Assembly: GCA_020746105.1 (NCBI GenBank) | Contig: CM036622.1 | Location: 41,331,477-41,395,476, forward strand | Reading direction: 5' to 3' | DNA length: 64,000 bases | DNA from: Trogon surrucura | Taxonomy: Eukaryota > Chordata > Aves > Trogoniformes > Trogonidae | Shown here: piece by piece, positions 46,001-59,100 of the stretch | Layout of the letters: every line of letters starts with the position of its first letter | Numbering within the stretch: position 1 is the stretch's first letter | The notes under the pieces: generated by a model | Databases searched by the model: none | Told to the model about the DNA's origin: nothing | Seen by the model: only the letters and a program-made list of their open reading frames with translations | Position numbers and translations under genes: made by a program

Positions 46001-49000
46001 GTCCTCCAGGATGCACAGATGAGTAGAGTATTGGCTGTAGTCCTCCTTTCTCTATTAGGAAAACAGTAGGCAAACTGAGTAATGTCTGCTCAGTTGGAGT
46101 AATTTAGTTTGGCTCCTTAAGAAAATTACTGATGTACTTATGATCAGTTCAGTTTTGGGTCTAAGTATCTGTTGGTGACTTGGTGTAAGCCTGTTAACAA
46201 CAGTTAATTGCTTATGTTTTCTGCAACCTTACAAGATCTATGTGCTGCTATGTAATGTAGTTGCTATAATTGTGTTAAATTTCGTGACATTATCTGTCAT
46301 AAGACTTTTCAGTGAGCAGAGAGATAAGTAGCATTTCGCTAATGAACTTTTGAACCTTTGCTAAGACAAGATGTGCAAAAAAATACTAAAAAATGTTGAG
46401 ACAAATTTATGAGTTGGTAGGCGCCAGCAGTCGAGTATAGGAGCACGATAGGAAAACACCCCCCAAATAAGAGCAATAAATTCATAATTGGAAGTCTAGC
46501 CAAATGTCTGAAGGTACCCCAAGAACAAAAAAAGCATAAATATTACTATTTAAAAAAAAAAATTAACGTTACTTGAAACATGAATAGTCAGTAAATGTGC
46601 AAGAGACTCGTGACGTAATTAGTGATGTGCCTGTGTAACAGGTCATAAAAACTGAGCTGGAAACTGCTGGGATTTGAGAATGTTCTTGAGGTAACATCTT
46701 TATCTGTTGATCTGTGTTAAGAAGGATGAATTTGATTTTATCTGTAATAAAGACTGAAGTAATAAATCCTGGGCAGCCTTTCTGTATTTGGTGATGAGGG
46801 AGAGCCACCTGCAGCATGTCCTGGTGAAAAAGAGGAGACCTCTCGATGAATTGCAGCTCTTTGAATAGATCTCTTGGCAACGAGAATGATTTTTCTCCTC
46901 TTTTTCCCTAATGCTTTAAACTCCACTTATATTTCCTTTCTAAGGATGTCCTGTTGCTTGCACAAGTGCCCAAACTCCTGAGGTGCCGCTTCTGCTCTTG
47001 GTTGGGTCTAAATGGTCTGGATGCGTCCTGGTGACCGAGTGCTTTCCACGCTTCCAAGGAGTTACTGTGAAGGGACCTCTTTCATTTGTAGTCAGCAGCA
47101 AGACTTCTAGGATGACTTGCTGGAGTGTTCTAGGAAACCTTGAGGCATTTTTCATTTTACTCAGACTTGCGCCTGCTGTGAGCCGATGGTCGGCTCCTGG
47201 GCTGGTGTTGGAGAGCTGGGGCTCCCCTCAATGTGCAGCCACCGTTGTACAGAGCTATGTTTCTTTGTCATGGTGAGCACAACTCTGAGTAAGAGAAACT
47301 CTTAACTCATGTCATGCATCAGAGATTTATTATGTTTTTAGACCATTTAACTGTTGTAGTGTTTAACAGACTCTCTCTCTTGGTCTACTAGAAATAAGCA
47401 TCTCACAACATAGTAGGTTTGTAGAAGATCATAAATAGAACCTCAGAAATGGCATTTTCTTCTTGGGTAGCAGGAAAAGCTTGAAGTGTCAAACAGTTTA
47501 AAAGCTGTCAGCTGAAATTCTGTTAAGAGATGAAGGAGAAATTCTGCTGTAGAAATAATCTCAGGGGCAGTGCCAGTCTCTGTGTCTTGGATGTATTTTG
47601 TAATAGTTACATGCACCTTTGTAATGGCAGCAGTTCTGCACAGCAGCTGAGTTTCTTATTTTCCTGTTTTTTCAGCTACCTCCCTGCCTTATGCATGGCT
47701 TTTTTAATGACTGGTTGTTGTTCTCTCACCACATTGTGTTCTACGTATTATTATTGCAGCGCTTTGTTAACTAACACATCAGAAGTGATGAAAATGCAAT
47801 GAAAGGGCCAACAAAGAGAAGGCTGTGGAGAGGTGTGTGGTGCAGATCAGACTTCCTTTTAGACAAGGCCCAGAATAAAGCTTTTAGAACACACTTCTCA
47901 TAACTTGGACTCCATTTTAGTGCAATTAAGTGGAAATTACTGTTTTCTGAAAGCAGAACTGGAGCAAATTGTCAAACAACTCAAACTTCCTTATTCTCAT
48001 ATGTAATTTTCCTTCTGCCTCCTAAATTATTAATTTCAGGGCTTGAATAAATAATTTAAGACAAAGAGCAATCTTTCTGTCTCAGCTGAATGTCAGGATG
48101 GCGTTTATCCCCGGCTGAAATACAGCAGTGGTCCCTGCAAAAAAACCTGGCTGAATGAAAGCAGGCACGAAAGAGTTTTTCAGAAGCATCACATCCAGGG
48201 GTTTCCTGGAGAAGTTCAGCTATTCCCATCTCTCTGCTCAAACGCCCAATGTTTTGCAGTCTTCTCTGAAAGTAAACCAGTAAACTTCAAGTGTTGGGAA
48301 AATGAGCTTGAACTCTGAGGGAGCTTGTTTGGGGGCTCTCTGTGGCCTTTATTGCCATTCTGAGCTGGGCTGAGTGTCTCCACTTGGGTGCTGTGGTGGA
48401 TAACTGCCAGTGTCCTAGCTGATTGCAAAATGTATAGGTTGGAGCTCTTGTTTCAGCAAGGCAGCAGGCAGCAAGTGTCCTGATATTAGAATATACACTA
48501 GGAGTTTTGCTTGATTTACTGCAAATTCCATTATTTGAACCTGGAGGTGGCAGAGTACATACATACTGTAGCGGTAATGCCTGCATGTCCGAGAAGTCAC
48601 AATCTTCTTGTGAGTGATGGGTGGAAAGCAGAAACTTGCTGCTGTTCTTTAATCATCCAGAAGTGGAGAATCCAACCAGACCTTCATATCGCTGAGATGG
48701 ATAATAGAATGATAGTTACTATTTGTCATGGGGCCTTGTAAGAGGTTCAGCCAAATCCTTTGGCAGCTTCCCCAAGCTTATTGAGATGTGGGTTTGGGTA
48801 AGTAATGAGGCCATTAAAACAGCTGGCTCTACTAAATAGCCTTGGATTGAGTCCTCACAAGTTAAAATGGATGGAAAGATAAGTACAAACATGCATGTAA
48901 GTAAGGTTTTGGATTTGGAAAGGACAGACTACATTAATCTGATTCCTTAGTTTATCGAAGTCTGCTCCACTGGGCTGCTCAAATATAGACTTTCTTTCCC

Positions 49001-49007
49001 CTCCCTG
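40032..49007. other. Unassigned non-coding DNA
   Basis: A long AT-rich stretch with no supported gene. Short open frames on both strands have no recognised domain. A segment at about 41940-42150 has a loosely LTR-like layout on the minus strand (TTTATGC, then GATAAAG) but lacks identifiable ends. Confidence 0.5.
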
Positions 49008-49025
49008 CCCCCCCCCCCCCCCCCC
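49008..49025. repeat. Run of 18 C followed by 8 A
   Basis: An uninterrupted C18 tract (G18 on the minus strand) joined to A8. Homopolymers this long are slippage-prone, can form G-quadruplex/i-motif structures, and are a common site of sequencing length error. Confidence 0.9.
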
Positions 49026-52000
49026 AAAAAAAATAATTAGAAATAGTACATATCTGGAATGCATATCTGAAGCCAAGGGAGACATTTGGAGAACAAAGAG
49101 TTGTATTTGAGTGATGCTTAAAAATAGAAAGGAAAAAGAACATATCTCAAAAAATACTGAGGGGTAGCTTTGTAGTGAGACTGTCAAGGGCAAAAAATCT
49201 AAGTGCTTCTAATTTGGAAATCAGCAAATAAATTAAAAAGAGCTAAATTTGGTGCTGGAGATGCAAATTACTGGGCTTGTTTAGTGAATCGTTCTTTATC
49301 CAGTTGCCATAATTGTCTTGGTGCTGTGTCCTTCCCAAGACTGGGGCATCAGTAAAGCAGATCACATCATGAGACAGTTTTGTGTTAGCTCGGACTGGAA
49401 ATTGGTCCCGTAGGCCGTGCCTGGACTAGTAAGCAGGACTAGGGCATAGATGTGAGCACCAGCAGCTGATCAGGACTCAGGATGGCCCTAAACAAACAGC
49501 ACTGGCCACCATAGCTGACTAGTTGTTCCCAGATGGCAAGACGTCAACCTGTTTGGGGAGATAAAGTAGCTAGACTTGTGGGTGCAAGGCTCCACCAGCC
49601 TCAAAGACAACAGATGTGCCCCACCCCAAAATGGTATAGAGAGAAAGGATTTAGTGTAGAGTTGCTGCCGTGGTCCATGGAATGGGTCAAGTCCGCTGGC
49701 GTGATGCACTTGCATGCTCCAAACTAATGCTGAGCAAGTCTGCTGGTGTTTCCTTTCTGTTTCAGCCATATTCCTGTGTATATGGTTTTCTCTCACTATA
49801 CACAAGAATTGAGTTAATGATTTTGTTAGCATTAATTGATTTTAAGTGTCTATATCTTCTCTTAACATATTGTGAGTAGTCTGATGGTATAGGAAGAAGG
49901 AAATGTTGTAGCATAATATTTTGAGATAATTAAATCCTTTATAGAGTAACTTATGTGAGATTGAAAAAACTCTGATTTTAGTGTGGTCCCTGCATACTAG
50001 TCTCTTACGCTCCTCTTCCCCGTGTTGCACCAAGCTGTACTACTTCTCTCTTGGCTGTCTCTTCCCTTCCGGTCACTGAATCTCATGTGTATCATGTAAT
50101 CACTGTAATAATCTCTTTTCTTGTTCTCAGAGTGTCCTTTAACTCTTTTCTGAAAATCTGTTCACCCAGGAGTCTCGTGCTCTCTAATGCTGTTTATGTG
50201 CCAGGGTTGGAGGTTGTCCTCTACTTGTGCTCCAGCCATGGTGCCAGGGTCTGGCCCTGGAAGATGCAGTTCCCGCTACACGGGAAGTTTAAAAGCAGTT
50301 CATAGGTTACCCTGTGAGGTCATCTTACCTCTCATTTTTTTAATACATGATTTTAAAAAAAAAATAGAAATGCATCTACTTCTGTTCTTCACAGGCAAAC
50401 CACTGCATTTTTAGGGATAATTGTGATCAACAGAAGCTAAAGGTCCAGTGGCCACAGGCAGAGTTGACCCAGAAAACCTTCATGTAGGCAGAGTAGTAAG
50501 ATGTTTGATGCAGTTGATGTCCCTGTGAAGGACAACAAAAGCCAAGGACACAGGGACGTACGAGAAGCCCTTTAAGGGGGGCTGTATATTGGCTTAGATA
50601 GAAGCAAGGACAAGTTAAACTCGATATATGGTGTAGAATGCCAGAGGAGGGTAAAAATAGCGATTGCTGTTCCTGAATTTGCCTGTTGTCACACTTTCTA
50701 ACAGGAGTGGCAGCTGTAATCCACTCGAGGGTGGCTTTTTAGAATGCTCCTCTCATAGCTGGTGCCAGACAGCTGTGTGACACAACTCTGTGCAGCAGAG
50801 AGAAGAGGTTTTGGTACCCTCATGGTTTATCTGGGATGACTGTGTTACATCAGGCCCTCCTGAGGTACATATGGGTGATGCCTTCAGTAATGCAAAACCA
50901 GTTTATTATGAAGTTACTTTTTTTGCCCCTCTCTCCCTGTTTCTTTTCTCTTCTTTTAAAGTTACTTGTAATCATGATTTATGAGAGTACTGTGCAAACT
51001 CTTCCCACAGGGCTTCTGTTGAAGCGGGATAAGCAAATAACTTTTATTTTCTTCTCAGCTACCTGTTTTACAATAGTTAATTCTAAAAATGTATAAAATC
51101 ATGAACTCCAGACAGTTTTTGATAAGAACTCCTGATAAAGTAATTCAGTGCATCTGCTGCCACATAGTCTGGCTCCGTAAGTATTGCTGTCTCATACATG
51201 GACTTTTAAAAACAAAGCTGAATGACCTCTTCATTTGAGTCTGTAACTGACTTGCTTGGCATTGAGTTATAAAGTAATAATGAAATACCCTCAAATGTAG
51301 CTCCCAACTAATTCTAAGATGTAAAGCTGTCATCAGATTCCCTGGGAACTGCTCACCAAGTCCGGGCACTTCACTGGAGAGGCTGCAAGGGAAGACGTAA
51401 CTGTCAGAGGAAGGAAGAAGCAGAGCTTGACACTCAAGAGAAGGAAAGTCTGGAAACTAAGAGAAATAAGAAAGGGAAGAGAAAAGAAAACCTGAAAAGA
51501 AAGCAAGCCAAATAAGAAGAGCAGCAGCAGGAGGAGGATTCTGTGAGAATTTCTTTCTTAGCCCCTCTTCCATAGAAAGATGAGGTGAATAGTTTAATTG
51601 CGAGGAAATATTTCCTAACAATTATTAAAAAGTTGGAAAGGCCATTCTGTCAGCATCATAAGTACGTGGTAATAATATTTGCTTGTGTTTTTATAAGAGA
51701 TAATAGTTGAATGTTTCTGCAATTCACATTTATACTAACTTCAGTATTGTCTCTGAACTTTCAAGTTTGGAAGGAATAACTGTTCAGAGTTATCAGTCTT
51801 GTGTAGTAGTCTATCAGTCACCCTAATTTTGTTTCACATTTTCCATGTGCTGAAATAGGAATATTCAGTTTTCGATTACTTGGTTGTTTTGGTTTTTAAA
51901 TTTTATAGTCTTTTGTCTCCTTTAAGCTTTATTTAATTGATTATTTTTTCTTCTTTTGACCTTTTTTTACCTTGTATTACTATCATTTTTGTTTGTGGAG

Positions 52001-55000
52001 TGAGGAAGACATTTTTAAATAAATGTCCTTGTTCAATGTTAATTTTATGTTGTATTGTGACTTGTATTACACAAGCCACTTGGATTTGGAGGTTTTGTTT
52101 AAACTTTGATGCAGTCTTTATGAGATTTTTTTTTTTTTCTTAAATTGTAATTAATATCCAAGTTGTCAGTGGCTGGAAAGAAGTTTTGAAATACGTGTGT
52201 CATTCTCACAGCACACTCTCTCCTATTTTTCTGTTTGTTTGCAGTGTTTTTTCTTGTTGGATATAATTCTGTCTCTTCCCTTTCTTTTTTTCCTTTATTT
52301 CTTGGTCCTTTCACTTGGTGATTGCTAGTTATATCCTGAGGAACCCTATCCTCTGGCTGTCTTTTCATTCCCAGGTGGTTCCTTCTTCCTTGGCAGCTTC
52401 CTTGTGAATTTAATTTTAGATCTGGAATATAGGAGAGAGTAGATGATTTGGTTTCTGGGAGAATTGAGATATCAGGTTTTTTTGATTTTTTTTGAATGAT
52501 GTCCATGGATGTCCATTTTGAATGTCCATGGAGCTGTGGGGTGGTCTCTTATGAGAGAATGGAAGCTCAGTATTTCCATACATTTCTTTTATTGCAAAAA
52601 CCAGTTTGTTGGCAGAATGGGAGCTTCCTGCAGCAGCACTGTTCAGAGTGGACTATCCTTATATTGCCTGTAATTTAGAAGTTGGCTTTAATAGGTGAAG
52701 CTAAACTAAAAAAAATAAAAATCTTCCCCTGCTCATTTGAAATTATAATTGTCTTACTTTATTTGCCTGATTGTGGGAGGAGTGTCAGAATCTCTTGGAA
52801 AGCAGCATTAGCTGCTCAATGCATGAGGCTCTTCTTTTCAACATATAGACTTAACATGCTATTCAGCACTGAAGATTGCCTAAAAATATTAGTAGGATTT
52901 AATGGTTGTTGTGTCTTAACGGTTTCTATTTTAATATGTGCCTACATTTAAAATAAGTGAGGATTATGATTTTTCTCTTTTTAATTATTATTATTTATTC
53001 TACACTGTGTAAGTTCATTCAGTGATCCACAAGTCGAGTCCATTCCTTTTAACTCAATAATGCAAACTTTTCTGAAGAAATTATATATCAATTAACAATT
53101 GTATCATACCTGAGTCTTACTAAGTGCTCAGTGATAACTGCGTAGATCATCCCAGACTAGTTCTTAAAGAAAAAGTGTTAAATTTGTGTAGCAGTTCTGA
53201 TAGCTAATTTCCTCCCCCTTCCCCAGCTCACGCCATCATAACTCTGGGTAGAGGGATGGGGCACTGTGCTGGCACAGCCAAGGGCCAGGGAAAGCTGAAT
53301 TTGTCGTTTTGGGTCCCTGGTAGAAGATTCTTGAGTAAGAAGCTGTCTTTTCATAGTCACAGCTTCAAAATAGAATAGCACTTCAGATGTGGACTGAAAC
53401 AGGGCTGAACAAACCCTAGGGTGTTTTGCATTCTCTTGGACTTCCTAGTATTTGTTCTTTTTTTTTTTCTTTTTTGGAGGTAGGGGAAGGAAAGGAGAAA
53501 CTTCCCAATTTATTTTTAATTGTTATTTTTCCCTAGGATAACTTGGATTATTTTCTAGTTGAAGTAATAAACTGACATGCTTAATTTTTAAGGCAATTCA
53601 CTGGATAATAGGATTTCAGGGTTACTGCTTTTGTCCTCCAAGAGAACGAGTTTGTGCACATCCTGGGTTGAATTAATGCTTTGTAAGGCGTCTTGGTTTT
53701 CCTCTAAAGTAATCCTCTTTGTTGGAAGGATAGAGAATTGCAGCTCATACTCAGGGAAATACTCTTTACTGAATGTGCATTTACTAATAATTTAGCGAGT
53801 TATGTGTCCTACCTATTTCACACCATCTAGTGGAAACTTTTTGCATTGGCAGTGAGGTCAAAGACCTGAAGGAATGCAGAGGTTTGAGTATGAGGGACTG
53901 TGGAGGCTGAATCTGCTTTCCTTCAGCTACTATATAAAAAGTGCCACACGGACTAACTCTGGATTTTGACTCTGCCTCCTTGAAAAATACCTATGATAGC
54001 TCATAATTCCAGAAGAGGGAATCTATGGACAAATATTTACTGTTAACATTAAACAGAATCTTGTTGAAGCTCTCGTGAACAAATGTAAGTGGGAAAAGAT
54101 GGGGGCTGGGAGAGGGGCCAGGCAAAGGTTAGAGCCAGTGGTCTTTAAAACCCTGTGAGTTTTTGGTGGGGATTGGCTGTGCTGTATCTTTGGATAACCT
54201 GGGATAATTCTTACAAAGTGTTCAAGCAGTTTTTATTACAGAAGAGGAATGCTGACATGTCTGTGCTGCAGGAGTCGTGTAGGTTGGCTGGCTGCTGCAT
54301 CGGGATCTGTGGCCAACGCCCGAGTGTGGTAACACAGGATCGCTGGCAACCCCTGGCGTGTTCTTTTCTCACAGAAGTGCTCTGGTGAATAGTATTTTGT
54401 CAGGAATAATAAACCAGGTGATTTTTATGAAACTGTCACTGGGTTTCTGGCTCAAAGCAATAGCTAAGTACTTTTCAGTATGTAGGCTTCTTGGCTAATG
54501 TGAATTTTACCCGAGCAGCCATATCGTTTGCTCTGTAGGCAGCGCAGAGAGCACAAGCTGGGGGTTGTTTCACTACATCAGATTTAATAGAGCATCCTGC
54601 ATAGGGATAGCTATAGTGATATGTATTAGAAAGGAATTCACATTTTCTTAGGTAATAATGGATTTTTTTTTGTTAATTTAAAAAAAGTCAAAGAATTAAC
54701 ATTCTGAATTTTGTTATGCATTTCTGACATGCTTTTCACCTTTAAAGGTGAAAGGGTTTTTTTCCAGTCTGTGTTGCTGTTGGAATTTAGAAGATGGGAT
54801 GCTTCCTTTAAAGCCTGCAGACGTGTTTTCTTTCCAATCTTCCTGAAATTTGGGGTAAAAGAGAAAATATAGTTTGACTTCAGATTATTTTCTGAGAAAT
54901 TAATTTTCCTATAAGTAGTATAGGGAGATAAAAATATAATGTATCCAATTTGTGAAAAGAAGGGGAGTGGCTGCATCTGGACTGCCCTACTTTGTGCAAG

Positions 55001-56129
55001 ACAGGAGATGCAGGGTGGTTGTAGATCAGCGATGCCCTGATTCATGCTGCTGTAGCGCTGCAGTTCCTCTTCAGCTTTTCCACTCATGTACGGTTTCTCC
55101 CTCCAGAGCTGTTTAAATAAGCTTGTAGAGTTGCTAGTGGTCTGAAAGTAGCTTATGTGCCTGTTGCTGCTTTGACATGCAGTTTTATTTCTTTTGATGA
55201 CAGTATATGTGCATTTTATTAGCTAAGCATTAAGCAAGAATGTTTTGGATGACCGCAAGTCAATTTCGGGCAAATAAAGAGGATGTAGATCAATATCACC
55301 ATTCCCTGACAAATGCCAGAAATACAAAAAGAGCTGAGTGAGCTGAAAGGAAGGACTTGTCCTGCTTGTGCATTCGGTGTAGCTCGAGCATTTTCTCTCT
55401 TGCTCCATGCCAAAGCAGGACACCACTGGAAATGTGCAATGCAATGACCTTGGTCTTCTGGCTTGAGAAGATATGCAACTCCTTGAGGCATTTGGGGTTA
55501 CTGTATGAAACCACTCTCCTGTCCTGTCCTGTCACCAGCCGCATGCTGCTTGTGACAACAAGCACGTGAAGTCCTGCCATCAAATCCAACATTTGTGTGC
55601 AGTCCTGCCTTCTGGCTGGGTGTGCGTCCAGCCTGGGTACTGTAACGGTGCAGCAGGGACGTAGCGAGCAACTCTGACCCGTGCTTCATCCCAGGACAGG
55701 AGACAGAAATGCTTTTCCTTTGCCAGCTGCAGCCGATTGGTGTCCTGGCATTGGTCAGGAAGGGACAACTCCTCAGAAAGCTTTTTAACCAGTTTCAGAT
55801 TCAAGCATACAGACCTCTGGCCAGCAGCAATGGTGGCCTTTCACATCTGACTTCAGGAGGCCACTTCTCTCTTGAATAATCACTTTACTATCTTCTTGAA
55901 AGTAATAGTTACAAACTTCTGCAGACAGTGGAATTTGGTTGCAATTGCAAAGGAATTAATAACTGTTAGCTGGTTTTATATGAGGGGAAAAAAGGGAGGA
56001 ACTGTAATATTTAGACTGTTTTTAAACTGGATGTTATAATCTAGGAATTTCTGATTTTTTTTTTCCAAATTTACTTTTACTTTGTTGTGCTTTGGAACAT
56101 GGATTATGGATTATGGTTTATCATTTGAC
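49026..56129. other. Unassigned non-coding DNA
   Basis: No supported gene. Purine-rich DNA lies near 51400-51540. T-runs lie near 52128-52138 and 53459-53475. A GC-richer pocket with overlapping short frames on the minus strand lies near 55300-55800; its frames are broken and I recognise no family. Confidence 0.5.
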
Positions 56130-56196
56130 ATTGGGTTGGAACTAGATGATCTTTAAGGTCCCTTCCAACCCTGACATGTCTATGATTCTATGATTA
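56130..56196 (+). mobile_element. CR1 LINE, 3' end only (about 67 bp)
   Basis: GGGTTGGAACTAGATGATCT, then TTAAGGTCCCTTCCAACCCT, ending TCTATGATTCTATGATTA: the plus-strand CR1 3' untranslated tail with its octamer repeat. It is almost free of substitutions against the usual form, so the copy is relatively young despite its extreme truncation. Confidence 0.9.
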
Positions 56197-59100
56197 CCTA
56201 AACACTTTAATGTAGGAAATTCCCATTACTGGTAATGCTCTTCATTAGTGATGCCTTTGGTTCTTCTTGCTGACTGTTGTAGCTGAGACTTGTAGTAATT
56301 TGTATCGTAGCTCTTGAGTTTGGTATAGCGTATTTGGAGTTGTGTATGTGCTTTGACTTAGGTGTGTGTACAGACCGTTTGTCATCTTTCGGCTGGATGT
56401 GTGGACTGCTTGGGATGGACTCAGTAGCTCAGGCAATTTCTGAGGTTAGGGCATGGTCATGTTGGACTCCATGCCCCACAGAGCGGCTTTGTTGTCAAGT
56501 CTGTACTTTATAAACCTTGTGTCTGTATTTCAGAGAAAGATGAATATACCCTTATATAGCTTTATATTAGAAAACCTGTTTTCTTGTATGGCTATCATGA
56601 AGGTGAGCCATGTGGAGAAAACCAGGAAAAGAAAACAATTAATTCAGCAGTAAAACAGTTAGCTATTTCCAAACTATGAAATACAGTTTATTGAGCAGGA
56701 GGTTTATACCATCTTTGGGTTTAATAGGCTCAGTTTTAATAAACTCTAAGCCAAGAATGTGTCTGATGGGAAGGGGTGCTGAATTTGGCCAGCAGGTTGA
56801 TGTCTGCCAGAGCTTATTTCAAGGTGCAACTTTCTGATATTGAAGGAGAAGACACTGGCTTGCAGGCAGGGCAGTCATTGGAAAGTAATTGCTAAAATGG
56901 AGATCTGCCTGAAGTGGTGGAGGCTGCACCAGTAGCAGAAGGTCTCAAATATGTCAGCTTTAAAAAAAAATAACAGTATTAAATAAAAAATGTAAAATCA
57001 CCTGACAGGATGTGTGTGGACTACATATTCTTTCTTCAAATAAGAATTGTACTTCCAAGATAATTTTCCGGTTTACCCTGTATTTTCTGCACAGTAGTTT
57101 CTGAAGAAAATTAGTGTTGGGAAAAAATGTGCTAACCACAGGCTTCAAAATGCAACAGCTTGGTGGAAATGAAGCTGCCTGTACTTTGATTTCCATACCT
57201 GAACTTGTATTCTGGTGTGGAATTGTCACCTTCTGGAGAGGGAGGGGTTTAGTGAGGTGTGAACATGAGGGATGAGGTTTCTTTTTCACATTCCTTTTAA
57301 AACATAGCTTAGTTCCTGAGAGTTATTAATCTAATTCCTTTCAAAAGAAGAATAGATTTTATCCCATGGATTTTCTAAGCGTGGTTTATTTTGTCCTCTG
57401 ATAATGCTGACAACAGATCTGCAATTTAATATTTGTACGGTGAGCTAAGCTGTGTTTTGCTGTCCGCTGCCTATTTCTTCTACCACAAAATAGAGATGAA
57501 GATCTGTTTCTTTTTTGAAGAAGTTGATAGTATCACTATATGTAGCTTTTTTCCTGACTCGCGTCCAAATCTCAGCAAACTGTTTTTCAGAAGATTTTAT
57601 TTTGCTTATTCCTGTCTCTCTCAAATCACTGTCACAGTAACCCAAGTGCAAACATTTTCACATTTGCAGACATTCTGTAGCATTCGTAACAACGTGGCTT
57701 TTTCCACCTCAGGCAGCCACCTGCCGTTCCTCATCGACGGCTGAATTAATCCCTGCTTTGTGTACTGTGCTGTCCCAGAGTCTGTTGGGAGCATCTGCAG
57801 AATGGAAAAGGTCTGTGAAACTGTGGAGCAGGTTGTTCTCACAAGGCTCAGAGTTACCCACCTCCAGCACATTCTCCTGGTAATGCATTTGTCGAGGCTG
57901 GCCATGGCTGCGTGTTCCAGACTGCAGGCAGCGAGCTGGGCTGTGCTCTGGAGTTTTTAATCTGGTGTCAGAAGGTTCCTATTTAAAACAGTCACATCCT
58001 TCAGCACTTAGTAGTCCTTTCTGAACTCGTGCTTTGTTTTTATTGGGCACCTCTTGCTAGAGATTTAAAAGTACTTAATTTCTAAAATTGCCCCCTAAAT
58101 TGGAAACTGAGAGTGGTGCTTTTGTGTGGTGATGCTAATTTCTAGGAGAGGTCTGGCTGCGGTAGCCTGTGACTTGGCTGGCTGCAGTGGCTCTTCATTG
58201 ACTTCCGAATTGTCCAAGTAGGGGTTTCCCAGTGCCTGAGGAGCCAGTGCTGGACTGGGGAGCTTTGGAAAGTTCAGTTTGGCTATCACCAAACTGGCAG
58301 AGCCTTGTGAGACTCACATGCTTTAAACAATCCCAGCTAGTGAGACTTGTTGTTAATATGCACATTCATGGAAGAGTTGTTTTGCTCAGTAACTGCTTTT
58401 GTTTCATAATAAAGTGCTGTTAAAAAGTCAGTGTTTAATGAAGGAGAGTTTGAGGAAGTAATTCAGGAGCATGAAGTCCTTCTGAAGGTGAATATCTCTA
58501 CGTCCCTGTTGATAGCTACATTTTAGACTGATTTCCAAATTCAATATATGTTACCTCGAAACATATCATGCCTTTCTGCCACTTCAGGGAATACACAAAC
58601 TGTGAATCTGCAGATACTGATTTATAGGGAGCGAAGGCTGTGCATTTGTTATACAACCTTGGTGTCGCACACATTCATCTACAGAGAGAAAAGCAATTGA
58701 CTTCTCATTTCCTGTGTTTCACATTCTTTTATGAAGCAGAAAGAAGCTTGTGATGAACTGTTACAACATCTTGTTTAATGCATATATAAAATCATTATGC
58801 TGGAAGTTTAGCCCAGTAAATGTTTCAAGGATGGTTAGCTACAAGTTGTATCAGCATCAGTCAGTAGTTCTGTGACACACAAAAATATTTTTGACCTCAA
58901 CGGTGGGCATAAGAAACTTTACCATTATTTTAACTTCCTGGGCATATTTAACCAGGTTCAGTAGTTGTTTGGGAGCTGATCAGTCTGCACAGAACCACTA
59001 ATGCGTGGAAGTAAAAGTTAGATGGCTTTTCTGGAGAGAGCTGTTTACACATGCGGCTGTTCTTTGGCTTGCTCGGATTATATGACCTGCCAGATAACTT

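Noticed and set aside
55219-55804. Cluster of minus-strand frames of 63-98 codons that looked like a possible decayed gene
   Set aside because: The frames switch without a clear splice structure and match no family I know. Could be an old pseudogene, but the sequence alone does not support it.
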